Below, piece by piece: positions 8,030 to 16,918 of a stretch of 34,121 nt of DNA. The first letter of the stretch is position 1, and each line of letters begins with the position of its first letter. The notes beneath the pieces were generated by a model. The model saw nothing but the letters and a program-made list of their open reading frames with translations. It was not told the origin of the DNA and searched no databases. A program made the translations under genes and the position numbers. Source of the DNA: a virus; IMG/VR virus record IMGVR_UViG_3300044644_002649, positions 1-34,121 of that record. One strand, written 5' to 3'.

Positions 8030-8818
8030 TTATCTTACGGTGTCGCGCCGGATGCGCATGAGAAATGGAACGGTGGTGATTTTTTGAAGCACTGGTCCTG
8101 TTGCCGTACTTGGTCGTTCAAAGACCATTTCAACCTCGCAAATCACATTCGCCTCGGTGGTGGCGTCATATTCGTTTTCTGAGAGGAAATTGCTCAGCGC
8201 CGGATCTTCCAATGAGACGTAGAGCCAGTAGTTGGTCACAAAGAGGCCGGACTCGATGGCCATGGTGCGACGAAAAGCAGTTTCGCCGGTGGTGAAGAAC
8301 GGTGGTTCGGTATCTAGCCCGCGCATCGAAAATCTCGCACTCTTCAATGGCAATGCAGCCACCGCCGTGCCCGAAAGCAGTTGGATTTTGAAAAGGACAT
8401 CATCGCCGTACCGGGCTTGTCCTGTTGCCGCTTCGAGAGCTGGGAGAACACTGCCGGTGACGACGGTCCTTGCGGCTGCCGGATCAGGAAGAGTCACTGT
8501 CCATGTCGAGGTTTGAATGTTCATTTGTTTGAACACTCGATCATGGGCAGTTTCAAACACGCCGATGGTAAAGACTTCCGGTGTGCTCGTGCCCGAGGCG
8601 TTGGTTGCAGTGAGTGTCAGCAGCCAGATGCCTGGCGTTTGACCTGATCCGGTAAGGACTCCGCTAGTGGGATTGAAAACGAATCCTGGCGGGACGACCT
8701 CATTGGTACCGATTGCCCAGCCAGTTGGAGAATTGCTCGCCACAAATTGAAAACTGAATGGTTGATTCAGTCCGAGGGTGAGGCTGCTCTGGGTCTTGTT
8801 GATGACTGGTGCTGGCAT
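8030..8818 (-). CDS. Tail protein with N-terminal Ig-like domain (paralogue of 6556-8028)
   Basis: This 262-residue protein starts with MPAPVINKTQ and an Ig-like domain (VPPGFVFNPTSGVLTGSG, then LTLTATNASGTSTPEVF), the same arrangement as the downstream neighbour. From about residue 90 it has a separate beta-rich domain (STWTVTLPDPAAARTV, YWLYVSLEDPALSNFL) without a recognised family. It is probably a virion surface or baseplate component, inferred from the operon position between other tail genes. Confidence 0.6.
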   Translation of the reverse strand: MPAPVINKTQSSLTLGLNQPFSFQFVASNSPTGWAIGTNEVVPPGFVFNPTSGVLTGSGQTPGIWLLTLTATNASGTSTPEVFTIGVFETAHDRVFKQMNIQTSTWTVTLPDPAAARTVVTGSVLPALEAATGQARYGDDVLFKIQLLSGTAVAALPLKSARFSMRGLDTEPPFFTTGETAFRRTMAIESGLFVTNYWLYVSLEDPALSNFLSENEYDATTEANVICEVEMVFERPSTATGPVLQKITTVPFLMRIRRDTVR

Positions 8819-8824
8819 GATGGT

Positions 8825-11185
8825 TTAGATTTTTGCTGTTCCGAATGTGTTGTCTCCTGATGCGCCACCAGCCTCGTCGCCGAGAGTTGCGTCCATGCCG
8901 TTGAATGCGACGAGCCCCCTGGGGTCGGACGAGTTGTCGTCGGTGTCGAACCTTGCCAAGCGCCCGCGCACGATGAAGTTGGCCGTGGTCAGTGCGGTGT
9001 CGCTCGCCTCAATCGCGCCATAAAGCACGCGGTCGACCCTGTAGACCGGCAGCAGGTTTTCGAGCTTGCTTGTGACGCGCAGGCCAAACGAGTGAGCTGA
9101 TGGCACGCTGGTGAGCATGAACGAGTGATCCAACGACGGCGGCAGAAAGTTGACCGTGGAGATGTTGCTGGGTGTCGTCGGCGATCCCTGTGGAATTCCA
9201 ATGTCAATGATCACGCCCCAATGCACTGAGGTGTTGGAGTTGAAGACGGCGGCGACGAACGAAAAGTCCAGTGAGAACGTTTTCCCGAAGCGGAGCTGCT
9301 TCTCGTTCACATGGATGCGGAAGAGTTCACGGCTGAAATCCATCGGGTAGTAGACCGTTTCCGAGTCGACGATCTTTTCCACCTGGTAAAACCCTCGGCC
9401 GTCCCATGCGTAGAATGCGGGGGCTGCGATGGTTTTCCCTTTCCGCCCTAGGTAGCCTGGAATGGCCAAGCCTTTGGTGGTGTCGGTGTAATGGTAGACC
9501 GTGCTTTGGCTCGGGGCCGTGGGGATCGTGTTCGCCACAGTCGGTGAACCGTTGAGGTATTTGGCAGGTAGCAGGCCTCCGTTCCTCGGCAGCTTGTCCA
9601 ATTCGATCGAAACCACATCCTCCGCGTCCACTGCCACACGGGTTGGAAACACCTCAAAGATTTTTGGCAGCTCCCATGAGGCCACCGTTGCGTTGCTGGT
9701 CGTCTGCTTCGATATGCCCGAGATTGGGATAAAAGTTTCCAGTGTTTCGACGCGGCTGCCGAGGTCGTCGAGGATGAGTTGGAGGCCGTTGATCTGCTCA
9801 ATGGTGTGACTGTGCGTTTGGAACGCTGAGATAGGCCCAGCGGTGGTGATGGTGACCACATAGGCATTTGCGGTCGGGGCGCTTGGAAAAGTGATTGTCA
9901 GGTCATCCTCGCTGTTGAGCGTGACCGATGACGGCTCAATGATGGCGAGGTCATCTCCATTTTTTCGCACGGTCACATGGAGGTCGCGAGTACCGAGGTT
10001 GTGAGCGAGCGTGTACTCCATGCTGGTGCCGTCGCCGATCGGCGTCACATAATGTTGGCTGCCGGTGATGATTTGATCCTCGGTGAAGGGGACATAGGTG
10101 CGGCCATGCGGTGGGCGAAGCCAGTCGATGTTGGCGGCGGTCTCTAAGCCCTCCCAGTTGAGTTCGCGGATGATGCGAACCGGCACGCGAATTGGCGTGA
10201 TGGTGTAGAGGGTGTCGGGATCGTTCTCGTCCTCGATGGTCATCTCCACCTCAAGCACCGCCGTGGTGATGGTGTCGGTGGCACGCAGCGCATCGGCCAA
10301 CTCGGCGGTATTGAGGTTCAAGACAAAGGTCGGGTCGCCGGGCGGCGCGGAAAACACCTCCACCTCCAAGAGTTCCTGTGGCAGACCGCCCATCGAACCT
10401 CCGAAGGTGATGTGTGCCGTGTTGTTGGCGGGGTTGGTGACCGTAAAGGTGCCTTCCTCATCGGCCAGATTTGCTAGCGCCTCTTGGATTTCCTCCGAGC
10501 CATCTTCGATTGAAAGCTCACCCGAGCGTTTGTAGCCACGGCGAATTTGATAGGTGCCTCGGAAATACGGATTAACTTTCAGGGCTTGGATCTCGTCCCA
10601 TGTCGTCGTGTTGTCGTTGCCGCCCTCCTGAACCCGAATAACCTCAGGTTGGGCCGGCAGGATGCTGGCAAAGGTCGAGGTCGCGGCGAATGGTGAACGG
10701 ATCAGGCGGATCTCGTGACGCTTCTTGTTGCCTACTAGGTAGGAACGCACCCGCACATGGCAGCTTGGCTCAAGGTTCACCGAGGTGCCGGTGATGGGCA
10801 AGTCGGCTTCCGTCGCGTTGGCGACATCCACCAACCAAGATCCATCTTTGGCGGTGACGGTGACGGCTGAGGTGTAGGCGGCATCCAGAGCGGTTTGGAC
10901 TTGGGCGGCGGTTGCATCGAAGGGCAGTGGCGATCCTGCGGTGGTGCCATTGACTGACATCTGGAAAGTCCCGCCGCTCGGCCTCGCATCGACCAGGCCA
11001 ATGCTGGCGCGTAGCGAATGCAGGGTGCGCTGCACCTCGGTGGTCGTGCCTTCGATCTGCTCGGTAAAGCGCAGGCCGAGGCGGATTTCATCGCCCTGCA
11101 CCAATTCCGGCAGGGTCAGCGTGCTGCCACCGGCGGTGCTGTTGAGTCTGCGGTTGGTGAGATCGACGAAGGCGAGGACTTGCAT
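8825..11185 (-). CDS. Large tail-tip / host-recognition-type protein
   Basis: At 786 residues this is the largest phage protein in the window. It is beta-rich throughout. The first 130 residues include FQMSVNGTTAGSPLPFDATAAQVQTALDA, a module that reads like the repeats of extracellular or phage tail proteins. Near residues 390-480 lies HYVTPIGDGTSMEYTLAHNLGTRDLHVTVRKNG followed by HSHTIEQINGLQLILDDLGSRVETLE, a short helical segment of the kind found in fibre stalks. It probably forms part of the tail tip or fibre. A TTGACG box lies 23 nt before the ATG. No enzymatic motif was found. Confidence 0.6.
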   Translation of the reverse strand: MQVLAFVDLTNRRLNSTAGGSTLTLPELVQGDEIRLGLRFTEQIEGTTTEVQRTLHSLRASIGLVDARPSGGTFQMSVNGTTAGSPLPFDATAAQVQTALDAAYTSAVTVTAKDGSWLVDVANATEADLPITGTSVNLEPSCHVRVRSYLVGNKKRHEIRLIRSPFAATSTFASILPAQPEVIRVQEGGNDNTTTWDEIQALKVNPYFRGTYQIRRGYKRSGELSIEDGSEEIQEALANLADEEGTFTVTNPANNTAHITFGGSMGGLPQELLEVEVFSAPPGDPTFVLNLNTAELADALRATDTITTAVLEVEMTIEDENDPDTLYTITPIRVPVRIIRELNWEGLETAANIDWLRPPHGRTYVPFTEDQIITGSQHYVTPIGDGTSMEYTLAHNLGTRDLHVTVRKNGDDLAIIEPSSVTLNSEDDLTITFPSAPTANAYVVTITTAGPISAFQTHSHTIEQINGLQLILDDLGSRVETLETFIPISGISKQTTSNATVASWELPKIFEVFPTRVAVDAEDVVSIELDKLPRNGGLLPAKYLNGSPTVANTIPTAPSQSTVYHYTDTTKGLAIPGYLGRKGKTIAAPAFYAWDGRGFYQVEKIVDSETVYYPMDFSRELFRIHVNEKQLRFGKTFSLDFSFVAAVFNSNTSVHWGVIIDIGIPQGSPTTPSNISTVNFLPPSLDHSFMLTSVPSAHSFGLRVTSKLENLLPVYRVDRVLYGAIEASDTALTTANFIVRGRLARFDTDDNSSDPRGLVAFNGMDATLGDEAGGASGDNTFGTAKI

Positions 11186-11204
11186 CTTTTCACCCGCGCT
11201 CGCG

Positions 11205-11381
11205 TCAACTTGTCGGCTTGCTTTCCTCCGTGGCGGTCAAACTCTCCACCCCAAAGAAGTCGTAGGGGAAGATTGCCATCTTGTAGGGGAACGATGGATT
11301 GATCTTTTCCCGCTCTACCGCCTTCGCTTCCTCCTCGTCGTTGCGTTTTTTGGCAAGGCGCTCCTGTTTGTTTAAGCTCAT
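11205..11381 (-). CDS. Small charged phage protein, unknown
   Basis: This 58-residue protein has a helical, highly charged N-terminal half (KQERLAKKRNDEEEAKAVEREK) and a C-terminal half with FPYKMAIFPYDFFGVES. The start at 11381 is chosen because its ATG overlaps the stop of the upstream gene (ATGA), which indicates coupling; a longer reading from 11573 would run antiparallel to good coding sequence. No family is recognised. Confidence 0.6.
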   Translation of the reverse strand: MSLNKQERLAKKRNDEEEAKAVEREKINPSFPYKMAIFPYDFFGVESLTATEESKPTS

Positions 11382-12457
11382 AGCGACCAGAAGGCTCCTC
11401 TCAGGTTGCGGCTTTTGAGGGTTTGAATCGCTTGGTTCAACTGGCTGTTGAGTGGTGCCAGCAATGTGGCGATGGTGAAGTTGGCAATTCCTCCTAGCAG
11501 TGGCGTGATGAGGCGGATTGGGTCGATCGGTGTGGAGTCGGGGATGCTCTGTGGTGAATGCGCGAGGTTCCAAAAGTGACTGTACTCAACATACGGCGTC
11601 CATGTGCCGTCGAGCGGTGCGGCTGGATCGACTCCCTCCGGGCTCACAAAATAGATGGTCGCCAGCTTGAGCACATCGAACTCTGGGTCGGTGATGCCTT
11701 CGAGCAGGGCCATCTCGGATTCTGGTTGAATCGGGGGCACAAACTTTTCGCTGACCCGCAGGTAGGGGTTCTTCTTCATGCCGCCCGAGTGATTGTAAGT
11801 GATGTAGATCGAACCGACGGTGCCGTCCAAAATGCTGCCTTCGTAGACCTCGAATTTGGCCGATGGTCGGTCCTTCCAAAGTGACACATCGCAGGCCCGC
11901 AGCCGTCGAGCGGTCTTGGTGTCCTCAATCCCATCCTTGAAGGTAGCACCACTGGAGATGTTGCCTTCAAACTCGATGTGAGCCTCCGTCACACCAAGGT
12001 TTAAGAAGAACTTCGGCACCGGCTCGTAGACCAGTTTGATCTTGGTCAGTGCGCTGCCAGCAAAACCAGTGGGTGGCGCCCCCGTTCCGATCGCCCGCGT
12101 TGATCCAACCTCCACGCTTGGCCATTCGGTGAGGAAGGCATCCACGGTCTGCTCCTTGTTGGCGATGTCCTCATTGGCATCCTCCAGCCGCTTGGTTGTT
12201 CTCTCGCCCGCATGCTTCACGTGAGTGGGCACCGTCACCTCCACGCCATTGACGAAGCCCGGCTTAATCTTGAAGAGCCATTGACCCTTTCCTTGATCCT
12301 CACCGTCGTCTGCTTGCCAGAAGGCGGAAATCTTCCACGGATGGCTGAACCTCCTTGGCTTTGGCACGGGGTCAAAGCGCAGCGGTCTCCTCCGGCTGAT
12401 GTCGCGCACCAGCGTGTTCCATGTTTCATGACGGATGAGTGGGATGTTTGCTTTCAC
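11378..12457 (-). CDS. Phage tail-region structural protein, unknown
   Basis: This 359-residue protein starts with GTG and overlaps the upstream stop (GTGA). It has a central section with YNHSGGMKKNPYLRVSEKFVPP and a hydrophobic C-terminal section (LITPLLGGIANFTIATLLAPLNSQLNQAIQTLKSRNL). I do not recognise it. Its place between the tape measure block and the large tail-tip protein suggests a tail-tip or baseplate component. Confidence 0.5.
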   Translation of the reverse strand: MKANIPLIRHETWNTLVRDISRRRPLRFDPVPKPRRFSHPWKISAFWQADDGEDQGKGQWLFKIKPGFVNGVEVTVPTHVKHAGERTTKRLEDANEDIANKEQTVDAFLTEWPSVEVGSTRAIGTGAPPTGFAGSALTKIKLVYEPVPKFFLNLGVTEAHIEFEGNISSGATFKDGIEDTKTARRLRACDVSLWKDRPSAKFEVYEGSILDGTVGSIYITYNHSGGMKKNPYLRVSEKFVPPIQPESEMALLEGITDPEFDVLKLATIYFVSPEGVDPAAPLDGTWTPYVEYSHFWNLAHSPQSIPDSTPIDPIRLITPLLGGIANFTIATLLAPLNSQLNQAIQTLKSRNLRGAFWSL

Positions 12458-13095
12458 ACCGGAAAGAAGAGGTGACGGTTGCCAGTGGTCTCGCCTTCGG
12501 TCGATTTGCGCGCCTGGTACAAGTAGCGCATGTTGTGATGGACGATCTGGAATGACTCCTCGACGGCAGTGGCAGCGGCGTTGAGGTAAAAAAGCGCGAG
12601 CGGGTAATAACCAGCACCGTCCTTGTCGCCGTCGGCCGTCTTGGTTTGAACGATCCTCAAATCATCCTTCGGCTTTTTGATTGTTCCGGCATCATTGGGC
12701 TTCACGCGCAGCGAGAGGTAGAACTTGCCACCTTCGTGCTTTTTGAGATCCAGCTTCATGCTGGGCGTCGGTTTCTCATCCTTGAACTTGTTGCCCTCGT
12801 CGTCGCGGTTGTCGATGCGCCGCCAATCTTTGCTGTCGATATCGAGGATGTAGGGCGTCTGGCCGTTGACCGTGCCAGCTCTGACCGAGGCGACCTCTTC
12901 GCTCGCACCGACCTTGAACGGATGGTTGTACGGCTCGCGGTTTTGGATGAACGAAACAATCGTGCCCTTCGGCGTTTCGCGCACCTTGATGCCCTCGCCT
13001 TGTGTGACCTTGAGTGTGTCTGCCCACCTCACTAGGCGTGCCCACGCGGTCTGGATCTTTTCGCCCTTCTGAACTCTGATTTCTTTGATGTCCAT
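12454..13095 (-). CDS. Phage tail-region protein, unknown
   Basis: This 213-residue protein has an N-terminal part with IRVQKGEKIQTAWARLVRWADTLKVTQGEGIKV and a C-terminal part with YYPLALFYLNAAATAVEESFQIVHHNMRYLYQ. The layout (tail operon, overlapping its downstream neighbour by 4 nt) suggests a structural role. The first 70 residues read like short segments found in other phage tail-tip genes, but no family can be named with confidence. Confidence 0.5.
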   Translation of the reverse strand: MDIKEIRVQKGEKIQTAWARLVRWADTLKVTQGEGIKVRETPKGTIVSFIQNREPYNHPFKVGASEEVASVRAGTVNGQTPYILDIDSKDWRRIDNRDDEGNKFKDEKPTPSMKLDLKKHEGGKFYLSLRVKPNDAGTIKKPKDDLRIVQTKTADGDKDGAGYYPLALFYLNAAATAVEESFQIVHHNMRYLYQARKSTEGETTGNRHLFFPV

Positions 13096-13099
13096 TGGT

Positions 13100-13849
13100 T
13101 CATTTTATTCCATTGGGATAAACCTCCTTTGGCCATTTGTAGTATTCCGAGAGCCTCCATGATTCGCTAATCTGCCAGACAGAGCCACGCTTTGAGATTT
13201 GCGGTGGCATCTTCATCCAGTTCCGATCTGCGGTATCCAAATCATTGAACTGTTGCGGTGCGCCTGGGATCTTTTGGTACGAGTAGCCAATCGCTCCAAT
13301 CACTGCTGCCGGTAGCGTTTTTTTGGTGTAGCTGACGGATGCGGTGCAATTCATCACAATGTAAGTTTTCACTCCAAACATCGGGCTTTGTGGTTTGCCT
13401 CCATTTTTGGAGCTACTCAGGCCCGATTTGGCGCTGGAGCCTTCGGGGAGCTCTTTGGGAAACACCCAGCCTTGTTGGTTTTCGTGGTCCTCCCATTTGC
13501 CGCCGTATTGTTTTTTGATCTCGTCAAAATTCCAATGTGCCTCGATCGGCTCTTCAGCCAATTCAAAATCAAGACTCCAAACTTGGCTGTCAGTATCGCC
13601 GTAGGTTGCCGAATTGTCCGACTCGCTGCTTCCGCCCTCGTAGGTCACGGTCACAATGTAGGATGGCGTCGATCCGTCGTGGTTGCAGGTCCATGATCTC
13701 GAAACTTCGGTGCAGTTTTCGTAGGGAGTCTTGCCAACCGTTTGGACCTGCGAGACATCCGGCACATAGTATGGAATCACCCACTGGATGACGCCCTCCT
13801 TGCTCTTGGAGCCAGTGGCCCCCTCTACTTTGATGCCTGTATTGCTCAT
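13100..13849 (-). CDS. Phage tail-region protein downstream of the tape measure, unknown
   Basis: This 249-residue, Trp- and Tyr-rich, beta-type protein (VIQWVIPYYVPDVSQVQ, SWTCNHDGSTPSYIVTVTYEGG, VWQISESWRLSEYYKWPKEVYP) is the first gene after the tape measure. Its ATG overlaps the tape measure stop (ATGA). In siphoviruses the gene after the tape measure is commonly a distal tail or baseplate protein, and that position is the only basis for a role here. Confidence 0.5.
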   Translation of the reverse strand: MSNTGIKVEGATGSKSKEGVIQWVIPYYVPDVSQVQTVGKTPYENCTEVSRSWTCNHDGSTPSYIVTVTYEGGSSESDNSATYGDTDSQVWSLDFELAEEPIEAHWNFDEIKKQYGGKWEDHENQQGWVFPKELPEGSSAKSGLSSSKNGGKPQSPMFGVKTYIVMNCTASVSYTKKTLPAAVIGAIGYSYQKIPGAPQQFNDLDTADRNWMKMPPQISKRGSVWQISESWRLSEYYKWPKEVYPNGIK

Positions 13850-15582
13850 GCGAAGACGAAGTTGGGGATTGTTGGTGTTTCAGTTGTCTTTTGGGTATTC
13901 TTCTCAATCGTCCGCAGCAGAGCGGTTTGGCGGCGGTTCTCTTCAAGGATTCCCGAATTTGCCGTGCGCCCCATCATCACATTGGTCGCTTTGGCCACGC
14001 CGCCGAGCTGGGTGATAGATCCGTCAGTGATCGCCGCTGGCTTCTTGCGTTTTTCCTCGGCCTCATCGGCGGCCTTTCGTGCGTCCACCATTTTGGCGGC
14101 GGTGTTCCTAGCGTTTTGGCCGGTCATGCCCAAACCTTCGAGTCGGGTGATTTCCTCGCGGATTGCCTGCTCTCGTTCGAGCGAGTCGATGCGCTGTTGT
14201 TCGCCAGCGATCCTTGCCCGCACCATTTCAGCCTCGAGTCGATACTGCTCTTGCGCCAACTTCAAATCTTCAGCCTTCTTTTGCTCCTTGGCGGATGGAC
14301 CTGTCGGTGTGTCTGGCTGGGTTGGAAGGATCGTCTTTCTGTTTTGTATTGCCTGACGCTTTTCATTCCATTCGGACCTCGTTTGCTTTTGCGGCGTACT
14401 AGCGACTGAGATTTCTTTGAAGAGGCTTTGGATGCGAGCGATGCCGTCTTCGATCTGACCTTCAGTGACGCGGCTTTTGCCACCACCGACTTCCTCGCTG
14501 ATTTTGCCGCTTTCAATCCCAGCGGCTTCCATGAGCTTGCGAACTGGGTTGTAGTCCTCAATCAGCTTAAATGCCGACTCCGTGGCCTCCAAGAAGCCGC
14601 GCGTGATCGCAGTCTTAAAGCCGAGGGTAAATGCTTCCGCGACCAGCTCACCAATCTTTACCAGCCGACTCGTGTCTCCTTGAAGCGCCTCGACAAGTGC
14701 GGCGGTAATGGTGCCACCAACCTCGCGGATCTTCGGAGCTACGCTGCTGAATGCCTCTACAATCTGCGGCGTCATCATTGCCACATCGCCAGCGAATTTG
14801 GAAAAGACCTCCGACATCGGCTTGCCGATCTCTTCGAGCATCTGGCCAATCGAGACTTTGATCTTATCCATGCCTCCTGCTGTGGCTGAGGCTGCGCCAC
14901 TCACCTGTGTTTCAATGGCCTTGAGAACTTGGTCGAAGGTCCTGGCGCGGTTGCCGGTCTGGGCGAACTCAGCCGAGATTTCCTTGATCTGCGAAGAGGT
15001 CAAAGCGCCGGTGCGCTTGAGTGCGGCCAGTCCTTTCTCCGGGTCCTCGAGCGCCTTGCCGAGTTGCACGGCGTACGTTGAAGCATCGCCGCCAAAGACA
15101 GCCGCCATATCGACGGATGCCTGGGTGGCACGATCAAATGCTCCGCCGGTGATGCCAGCGGTTTTAGCGAGCTCCTTGAAGGTGGCCAGCTTCGCCTGCG
15201 CCGCCATGATGAGGTCGCCATCCACGCCTGTTGCTAGCTCTGTGGCATCGGCGACTTTGATGAGTCGGTCGGCCACCTCGTTGGACTGATCGCCGAAGAG
15301 CCCCATGGTCTTGACGACATTCTTGATGCGATTTTCCGCCTGAATGCCCTGCTCGGCCATACTGATGAGCTTGTAGGCAATGCCACCGATGGCTGCAGCT
15401 GCGCCCGTAGCCGCCAAGCCGATTGCCCCCACACTTTTGGCCACTCCTGAAAACGCGGAGCCTATGCCTGACCCAAGCGATGACATCGTCGACTTCAACG
15501 AGGACGCCGACTTCTTCGACCGATCAATGCCCGAAACAAAGTTTGCGGTGTTGAGAGTCAGCTTGGTGGTGATCGCGGCCAT
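13846..15582 (-). CDS. Tail tape measure protein
   Basis: Tape measure proteins set tail length and help DNA exit. This 578-residue product starts with the typical TTKLTLNTANFVSGIDRSKKSA, has a Gly/Ala-rich hydrophobic stretch at about residues 35-72 (SAFSGVAKSVGAIGLAATGAAAAIGG), then the conserved tape-measure core (AQAKLATFKELAKTAGITGGAFDRATQAS, QLGKALEDPEKGLAALKRTGALTSSQI, ASATAGGMDKIKVSIGQMLEEIG). A long charged coiled coil (about residues 420-520) follows. The length is at the short end for siphoviruses. A TTGACA box lies 23 nt before the ATG. Confidence 0.9.
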   Translation of the reverse strand: MAAITTKLTLNTANFVSGIDRSKKSASSLKSTMSSLGSGIGSAFSGVAKSVGAIGLAATGAAAAIGGIAYKLISMAEQGIQAENRIKNVVKTMGLFGDQSNEVADRLIKVADATELATGVDGDLIMAAQAKLATFKELAKTAGITGGAFDRATQASVDMAAVFGGDASTYAVQLGKALEDPEKGLAALKRTGALTSSQIKEISAEFAQTGNRARTFDQVLKAIETQVSGAASATAGGMDKIKVSIGQMLEEIGKPMSEVFSKFAGDVAMMTPQIVEAFSSVAPKIREVGGTITAALVEALQGDTSRLVKIGELVAEAFTLGFKTAITRGFLEATESAFKLIEDYNPVRKLMEAAGIESGKISEEVGGGKSRVTEGQIEDGIARIQSLFKEISVASTPQKQTRSEWNEKRQAIQNRKTILPTQPDTPTGPSAKEQKKAEDLKLAQEQYRLEAEMVRARIAGEQQRIDSLEREQAIREEITRLEGLGMTGQNARNTAAKMVDARKAADEAEEKRKKPAAITDGSITQLGGVAKATNVMMGRTANSGILEENRRQTALLRTIEKNTQKTTETPTIPNFVFA

Positions 15583-15608
15583 TGCTGCTATCGGGCGGGT
15601 GTCAATTC

Positions 15609-16274
15609 TTACCGATTGGTCACCTTGATGGCCTTTTGCACGAAGTGATCGACGCGGCGGCGCATCTTGCTGGTCTGCATCCTCACAGCGTAGGCCATGC
15701 GGCGCTCGATACCGTGAACCTCGCTACCCCACGAAACCAAGTTGCTGATGGTGGCAGTGATGGAGGTGGTAACTACCTTGAAGTCCGTGTCACCAGGCGC
15801 ATCATGCCGACCGATCCAGTTCGGGACGCGGATCTTGCCGAGCTTGCGGGCGGCGGAGGCCCATCCGGACGCGAGGTAGCCGACACCTTTCTGTTTTACT
15901 TTGATGAAGTTGGTGATCATCGAGCGAGACGCACGAGTTTGCTTTACCGCCCGTTTGATGCGGATGTTTCCGCCACGGCGCTTGGTGTGCATGATGTTGG
16001 CCATTTCGGCCATGCTGCTGACCTCTGCTTTCTTGGGAGTTGAGCCAATGAAAACATTGCGGACATCGCTTGCGATTGCTGCCTCGCCGCGCTTCTTGGC
16101 GGCCACACCACGCGTCTTGCCGTTGCTCGGTGGCGTGATGAGCATCAGGTTGTTGATGACCCCGCGTGCCTGCTCTTCCATGAGTGTGCGACCATCGCGC
16201 TTGGAAAAACTTCCGAGCTTCTCGGCCATCGCTTGGAACTCGCGAATGTCGGTCTCGATCGTCGTCTTGGCCAT
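15609..16274 (-). CDS. Minor tail / gp10-like protein
   Basis: This 221-residue basic protein lies between the tail chaperone pair and the tape measure. Its N-terminus (ETDIREFQAMAEKLGSFSKRDGRTLMEEQARGVINNLMLITPP) resembles the start of gp10-type or minor tail proteins, with an N-terminal helix and the phrase LITPP after it. The C-terminus (SWGSEVHGIERRMAYAVRMQTSKMRRRVDHF) is helical and basic. Family membership is inferred from pattern and place only. Confidence 0.45.
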   Translation of the reverse strand: MAKTTIETDIREFQAMAEKLGSFSKRDGRTLMEEQARGVINNLMLITPPSNGKTRGVAAKKRGEAAIASDVRNVFIGSTPKKAEVSSMAEMANIMHTKRRGGNIRIKRAVKQTRASRSMITNFIKVKQKGVGYLASGWASAARKLGKIRVPNWIGRHDAPGDTDFKVVTTSITATISNLVSWGSEVHGIERRMAYAVRMQTSKMRRRVDHFVQKAIKVTNR

Positions 16275-16915
16275 TTATTCAGCGGATGAGTCAACCAGCC
16301 CCTCGATGTAGTTGAGCAGGGAGCTGGGGATGATTTCCTCAATCTTCACAGCGGTGATCGGCTCAAGCGTCCAAAGATCGGCGGCTTGCAAAGCGCAGTG
16401 GTAGTACTGAAGCGCGCGGGCCAGTGGTAGATGCCAGAGAATGTATTCCTCGCTCCATCCGGTGTCCTTGGCGATCGCATAGACCACGCTGGCACACCAA
16501 CCTGGGTTCAGGACTTTCCCGGCGGCTCGTCTTCGCAGGTCAATTTGTGCTTTGACTCGACCCTTACCTCATTGGCGGCGACCTGCTTACCAATGCGCTC
16601 AATCTCCGCGATGATGTCGGGCAGATGAGCAAGCTCGATTCCGAGTGAGTAAATGAGGGCTGCTTTTCCAGCGCTGTTGTTGGCGACTGCTTCTGCCACA
16701 TCATTGAGCGGCGCGGACTGCATCCACACGAAGGTGTTGATCTGGCGTTGTAGCTCGATCTCGCTGGTTGCTTCGCCGCCTGAAAAAATTGTGAGGTTGA
16801 GCAGATCGGCAACTTGCTTGGAACCAATCGAAAACGGCCTCATCTTGATGCCGCCGATTGTCTTGCTGTTGGCCTCGATCATGCCTTGGCCGATAAGTTG
16901 ATCTCGTGTTTCCAT
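16275..16915 (-). CDS. GT-type tail assembly chaperone made by -1 frameshift
   Basis: A -1 slip at the GGGAAAG heptamer (16514-16520) would join the first 134 residues of the upstream frame to 79 residues of the -1 frame, giving 213 residues ending at the TAA at 16275-16277. The extension reads VLNPGWCASVVYAIAKDTGW, followed by SEEYILWHLPLARALQYYH, like the T part of lambda-type GT chaperones. The -1 frame has no good independent start (a GTG at 16487 only), yet it stays open across the stop of the first frame. Location just before the tape measure genes fits. The fusion is inferred from sequence, not demonstrated. Confidence 0.75.
16508..16915 (-). CDS. G-type tail assembly chaperone
   Basis: This is the 135-residue unshifted product. 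In lambda, gpG and the frameshifted gpGT act as chaperones for tape measure and tail assembly. The sequence is helical and moderately acidic. It ends ESKHKLTCEDEPPGKS, with the slippery GGA AAG codons four nt before its TGA. The stop position directly after the slip site is the strongest support for the G assignment; sequence similarity to lambda G is not visible by eye. Confidence 0.7.
   Translation of the reverse strand: METRDQLIGQGMIEANSKTIGGIKMRPFSIGSKQVADLLNLTIFSGGEATSEIELQRQINTFVWMQSAPLNDVAEAVANNSAGKAALIYSLGIELAHLPDIIAEIERIGKQVAANEVRVESKHKLTCEDEPPGKS
16514..16520 (-). other. Slippery heptamer GGGAAAG for -1 frameshifting
   Basis: On the minus strand the codons are CCG GGA AAG TCC TGA, so the heptamer has the canonical X XXY YYZ form in the zero frame. 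It is the same heptamer that lambda uses between G and T. The zero-frame stop follows after one codon and the -1 frame is open for 79 more residues. Confidence 0.8.
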
Positions 16916-16918
16916 GAT

